Shown: in pieces, positions 60,944-64,000 of the stretch | Layout: each line of letters starts with the position of its first letter | How positions within the stretch are numbered: position 1 is the first letter of the stretch | NCBI RefSeq assembly: GCF_023701945.1 | Contig: NZ_JABAEF010000013.1 | Span: 1-64,000 of the forward strand | Direction of reading: 5' to 3' | Length of the DNA stretch: 64,000 bases | Origin: Rhizobium sp. CG5 | Lineage (GTDB): Bacteria; Pseudomonadota; Alphaproteobacteria; Rhizobiales; Rhizobiaceae | The notes under the pieces: model-generated | What the model was told of the DNA's origin: nothing | Seen by the model: only the letters and a program-made list of their open reading frames with translations | Databases searched by the model: none | Position numbers and translations under genes: made by a program

Positions 60944-62125
60944 TCAGACGGCGGTGGCAAGCGTGTCGCGGCGGCGGTCGATGAGGCCGCTGACGACGGT
61001 CAGGCCAAGGGCGCCGGTGACCATCAGCGCGCCCACCATTGGCGTGGCACCGAGCCCAAGAGAGGAGGCGACCACCAGTCCGCCGATCCAGGCGCCGGCG
61101 GCAATGCCGAGATTGAAGGCGGCAATGTTGAGCGCCGAGGCGACATCGACGGCGCCGGGGCGGAAACGTTTCGCCATGTCGACGACATAGAGCTGCAGGC
61201 CCGGCACATTGGCAAACGACAGGAAGCCAAGCGCGGTCAGCGTCAGCAGCGCCGGGATGGTGAAGGGGGCGGTGAAGGTGAAGATCACCAGGACCATTGC
61301 CTGCAATGCGAACAGCCAGGTCAGGGCCTTGACCGGATCGCGGTCGGCAATGCGGCCTCCGGCAATATTGCCGGCGGCGATGGCCAGGCCATAGAGCACC
61401 AGCACGAGGCTGACGCTGGAGGCGGCAAAGCCGGTGATGTCCTGAAGGATCGAGGCCAGATAAGTGAAGGTGACGAATGTGCCGCCATAGCCGAGTGCGG
61501 TCATGGCGAAGACCAGCAGCAGGCGGCCAGAGCCAAGCACGCGGACCTGATCCATCAGGCTGGCGGGTGCCGCTTTCGGCAGGTTGGCCGGCAGCAAAGC
61601 GGCAATGCCGACAAAGGCAACCAGACCAAGACCCGAGACGGCCAGGAAGGTCGAGCGCCAGCCGAAGGTCTGGCCGATAGTGGTGCCGAGCGGCACGCCG
61701 GTGACGATGGCGACCGTCAGGCCCATGAACATCATGGCAATCGCCGAGGCGCGGCGGTTTTCCGGCACCAGCCCGGCGGCGATCGTCGCGCCGACCGAGA
61801 AGAACACGCCATGGGCAAAGGCCGACAGCACGCGGCCGGCCAGCAGCAGGCTATAGGACGGGCTCATCGCCGCCACCATGTTGCCGGCAATGAACAGCGC
61901 CATCAGCGCCAGCAGCAGCGGCTTGCGGCCGAGCCTGCCGGTCAGGGCGGTGATGACCGGCGCCCCGAAGGTGACGCCGAGCGCATAGATCGAGACGATC
62001 AGCCCGGCCAGCGGCAGGGTGATCTGAAGGTCGGAGGCGACGGTCGGCAGCAGGCCGACAATCACGAATTCTGTGGTGCCGATCGCGTAGGCCGCAATCG
62101 TCAGTGCAAACAATGCCAGAGGCAT
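60944..62125 (-). CDS. MFS transporter, DHA1 AraJ/YdhP type
   Basis: A 393-residue inner-membrane carrier with 12 predicted helices. TEFVIVGLLPTVASDLQI is the DHA1 N-terminal motif and TALTGRLGRKPLLLALM the motif A loop. Relatives export sugars, nucleosides or drugs. It is divergent from a LysR gene and just upstream of the aldo/keto reductase remnant, suggesting an original LysR / MFS-reductase unit of which the enzyme has been lost. Confidence 0.9.
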   Translation of the reverse strand: MPLALFALTIAAYAIGTTEFVIVGLLPTVASDLQITLPLAGLIVSIYALGVTFGAPVITALTGRLGRKPLLLALMALFIAGNMVAAMSPSYSLLLAGRVLSAFAHGVFFSVGATIAAGLVPENRRASAIAMMFMGLTVAIVTGVPLGTTIGQTFGWRSTFLAVSGLGLVAFVGIAALLPANLPKAAPASLMDQVRVLGSGRLLLVFAMTALGYGGTFVTFTYLASILQDITGFAASSVSLVLVLYGLAIAAGNIAGGRIADRDPVKALTWLFALQAMVLVIFTFTAPFTIPALLTLTALGFLSFANVPGLQLYVVDMAKRFRPGAVDVASALNIAAFNLGIAAGAWIGGLVVASSLGLGATPMVGALMVTGALGLTVVSGLIDRRRDTLATAV

Positions 62126-62238
62126 GGGAATGTGCCTTTCCTGATCCGCGTTTGGCGCGGCTGGTGAACTATGGATGTGGTGAGGTGACTATCGGCGCTT
62201 CCCACTTGTTTGAGAATGCGCAGTAATGGACAATCACC

Positions 62239-62255
62239 TGTGAATTAAAATCACA
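62239..62255. promoter_or_regulatory. Predicted LysR-type operator
   Basis: TGTGA-ATTAAAA-TCACA is a perfect dyad with a seven-base AT spacer and outer TCAC/GTGA extensions. It lies 14 bases before the LysR start and 114 bases before the MFS gene, fitting a LysR site that controls both. Confidence 0.6.
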
Positions 62256-62268
62256 GTGAGGCGTTGCC

Positions 62269-63162
62269 ATGGATAACCGGGCCGGAGAAATGCAGGTCTT
62301 TGTGCTGGCAGCCGAGCTCAAGAGCTTCTCAGAGGCGGGACGCCGGTTGAAGCTGTCGCCTTCGGCGGTCAGCAAGCTGGTGACACGGCTGGAGGACAGG
62401 CTCGGCACGCGGCTGATCGTGCGCTCGACCCGCATGCTGCAGCTGACGCCGGAGGGCGAGACCTATCTGGCGCGGGCGCAGCGCATCCTGGCCGAGATCG
62501 CCGATACGGAGGCGATGGTGTCCGGCGGCGGGCGCATGCTGCCGCGCGGGCCGCTGTCGATCAATGCCTCGGTCGGCTTTGGCGAGCGCTACATCCTGCC
62601 GCTGGCGGGGGACTTCCTGGCGCTTTATCCGGATGTGCAACTCGACATCACGCTGACGGACGGCATTGTCGACCTGATCGGCGATCGGGTCGATATTGCC
62701 ATTCGCCACGGGCCGATGCGCGATTCCAGCCTGAAGGCGCGCAAACTGTCGGAAAGCCGGCAGGCGATCATCGCCTCACCGGATTATATCGAGCGCCATG
62801 GCCTTCCTTTGACCCCGGCCGATCTCGATCACCACAATTGCATCAACTTCAATTTTAGGCGCTCTTTCGAAGGCTGGCGATTCCGCAATCCAGACACCGG
62901 CCTTGCGGAGACCCGGCCGGTGCCCGGCAATCTGAAAGCCAGCAGCGGCTCGATCATCCGGCAATTCTGCCTGGCGGGCCTCGGCATCGGCCGCATCGGC
63001 CGCTTCCATATCGAGCCCGACCTGCAGGCCGGCCGGCTGGTCACAGTGCTCGAGGATTACAATCCCGAGGATATCGAGGAAATCCACGCCGTCTATGCCG
63101 GCCACGAGCATCTGGCCGTGCGCATCCGTGCCTATATCGATTTCCTGGCCGAGCGGTTGTGA
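62269..63162 (+). CDS. LysR-family transcriptional regulator
   Basis: A 297-residue protein with a LysR helix-turn-helix (SFSEAGRRLKLSPSAVSKLV, about residues 21-40) and an effector domain with VGFGERYILPLAGDFLALYPDV, the DmlR/YafC-like pattern. GTGAGG lies just upstream. The divergent MFS gene and the decayed reductase are its likely targets through the TGTGA dyad. Confidence 0.9.
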   Translation: MDNRAGEMQVFVLAAELKSFSEAGRRLKLSPSAVSKLVTRLEDRLGTRLIVRSTRMLQLTPEGETYLARAQRILAEIADTEAMVSGGGRMLPRGPLSINASVGFGERYILPLAGDFLALYPDVQLDITLTDGIVDLIGDRVDIAIRHGPMRDSSLKARKLSESRQAIIASPDYIERHGLPLTPADLDHHNCINFNFRRSFEGWRFRNPDTGLAETRPVPGNLKASSGSIIRQFCLAGLGIGRIGRFHIEPDLQAGRLVTVLEDYNPEDIEEIHAVYAGHEHLAVRIRAYIDFLAERL

Positions 63163-63210
63163 GCAGACCACCTCCGACTCTCCGTTTAAAGAGAAAGCCG
63201 GAGGCGAACC

Positions 63211-64000
63211 TTACTTCACCGCGCGGATGGCGTAGCGGTGCTGGGTGGCGCGCTCCAGCGATTTGAAAAAGCCGAAATTCTTGGCCTGGGTCTTATGGAT
63301 GGCGCGCATGTCGGTGTCGACCACGACGTCGGAGAAGCCCGCTTCCTTGAGCAGTTCCACCACCGCCTCGGCGCGGGCGCCTTGCGAGAAATAGACCCGT
63401 GACAGGATGCTCTGGTGGGTGTCGGCCATGGCGCCGGTGCCACGATGGGTGTTGGTCTTGGTCAGGCCCAGTTTCACGGCAATGGCGGTCATCGTCTTGG
63501 CAAGCCGCGAGGCAAGGCCGGGATTGACGAAGTCGCCATCGACGATCAGCAGGATGCCGCTGGTCTTGAGCACGCGCCGCCACTCGAGGAAGGCGGATTT
63601 CGGATCGACCAGCGTCCAGACCAGGTGCCGGTTGGTGATGACGTCATAGGCCCCGTCGGGTTCCATGGTGTTTTCCGCGTCGCCCATCACGAAGCTGATA
63701 TCGCGGCCGCGGGATTTCGCCTTGGCGCGGGCGCGCTCCAGCATCGGCTCGGCCCAATCGAGCCCCGTCACCTGGAAGCCGACATCGTCCAGCAGATGGG
63801 ATACGACGCCGGTGCCGGATGCGAGGTCGAGCGCCTTGCGGCCGGCGCCATCGCCCAGGTGCCGGCGGATCAGCGCATGCCAGGCCTGGCGCTCCGGCTC
63901 GGAGAAGATCTCGTGTCCCGGCTGGGTGTCGAAGGTCTCGGCGCGGGCCGACCAATAGGCTTTGATCTCGTCGCGCAGATCGTAATTGCTGAGGGTGTTT
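63211..64000 (-). CDS. Class I SAM-dependent methyltransferase (5' part beyond window)
   Basis: The reading frame is open to the right edge, so only the C-terminal 263 codons are visible and the start lies outside. The SAM-binding motif I appears as ALDLASGTGVVSHLLDD, followed by VTGLDWAEPMLERARAKA, a DAEN motif II and VWTLVDPKSAFLEWRRVLKTSGILLIVD. This is the UbiE/Tam-like class I fold acting on a small molecule. A GTG at 63771 would truncate motif I and is not the start. The substrate is unknown. Confidence 0.88.
   Translation of the reverse strand, partial: NTLSNYDLRDEIKAYWSARAETFDTQPGHEIFSEPERQAWHALIRRHLGDGAGRKALDLASGTGVVSHLLDDVGFQVTGLDWAEPMLERARAKAKSRGRDISFVMGDAENTMEPDGAYDVITNRHLVWTLVDPKSAFLEWRRVLKTSGILLIVDGDFVNPGLASRLAKTMTAIAVKLGLTKTNTHRGTGAMADTHQSILSRVYFSQGARAEAVVELLKEAGFSDVVVDTDMRAIHKTQAKNFGFFKSLERATQHRYAIRAVK

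Overview
The window looks like chromosomal DNA of a Rhizobiaceae alphaproteobacterium (Rhizobium/Agrobacterium group). The evidence is high GC, tightly packed ABC-transporter and LacI/LysR/SorC regulator blocks, a sitABCD operon preceded by Mur-type boxes, a chemoreceptor ending in a WEEF-type docking pentapeptide, and intergenic mosaic palindromes of the RIME kind. No tRNA, rRNA, CRISPR array, prophage or insertion sequence with a transposase was seen. Gene identities rest on protein motifs read by eye, without database searches.

Layout. 1-2.3 kb: a SorC-type regulator divergent from transaldolase. 2.4-8.6 kb: an SH3 secreted protein, then an ABC transporter plus aminobutyraldehyde dehydrogenase in the order of E. 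coli ydcSTUV-patD (putrescine uptake and use), with a divergent LysR gene. 9.7-11.7 kb: a DMT exporter and a second LysR. 11.7-13.5 kb: a full-length arsA without other ars genes. 13.7-20.0 kb: two tandem 815-residue FAD/GcvT dehydrogenases and a Rieske oxygenase, probably for N-methyl compounds such as betaines. 20.0-25.1 kb: sitABCD with two Mur-type boxes, divergent from a membrane-anchored histidine-repeat protein. 25.2-28.4 kb: lysS and gltX. 28.9-35.4 kb: an SLC13/RCK carrier, a TerC protein and a TetR-emrAB efflux unit. 35.5-39.5 kb: LacI regulator, xylB and xylA. 39.5-47.6 kb: a second LacI regulator with twin operators facing a ribose-type ABC transporter, a TIM-barrel epimerase and a Gfo/Idh dehydrogenase. 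47.8-53 kb: a chemoreceptor with a structured leader, a nucleoside deaminase, a GH1 beta-glucosidase and an EAL phosphodiesterase. 53.3-55.9 kb: metNIQ. 55.9-59.4 kb: two brnTA toxin-antitoxin modules around a YjgR-type ATPase and a small unknown protein. 59.5-64 kb: a SHOCT protein, a decayed aldo/keto reductase, an MFS carrier with a divergent LysR, and a methyltransferase running off the right edge.

The region is mostly nutrient scavenging: polyamines, methylated amines, manganese, xylose and another sugar, glucosides and methionine, each under its own regulator. Points for a second look are the His-rich partner of sitABCD, the twin operators and unassigned sugar pathway at 40-47.6 kb, the folded leader of the chemoreceptor gene, the covarying palindromic repeats, the paired brnTA modules, and a strong terminator with no gene before it at 28.8 kb.
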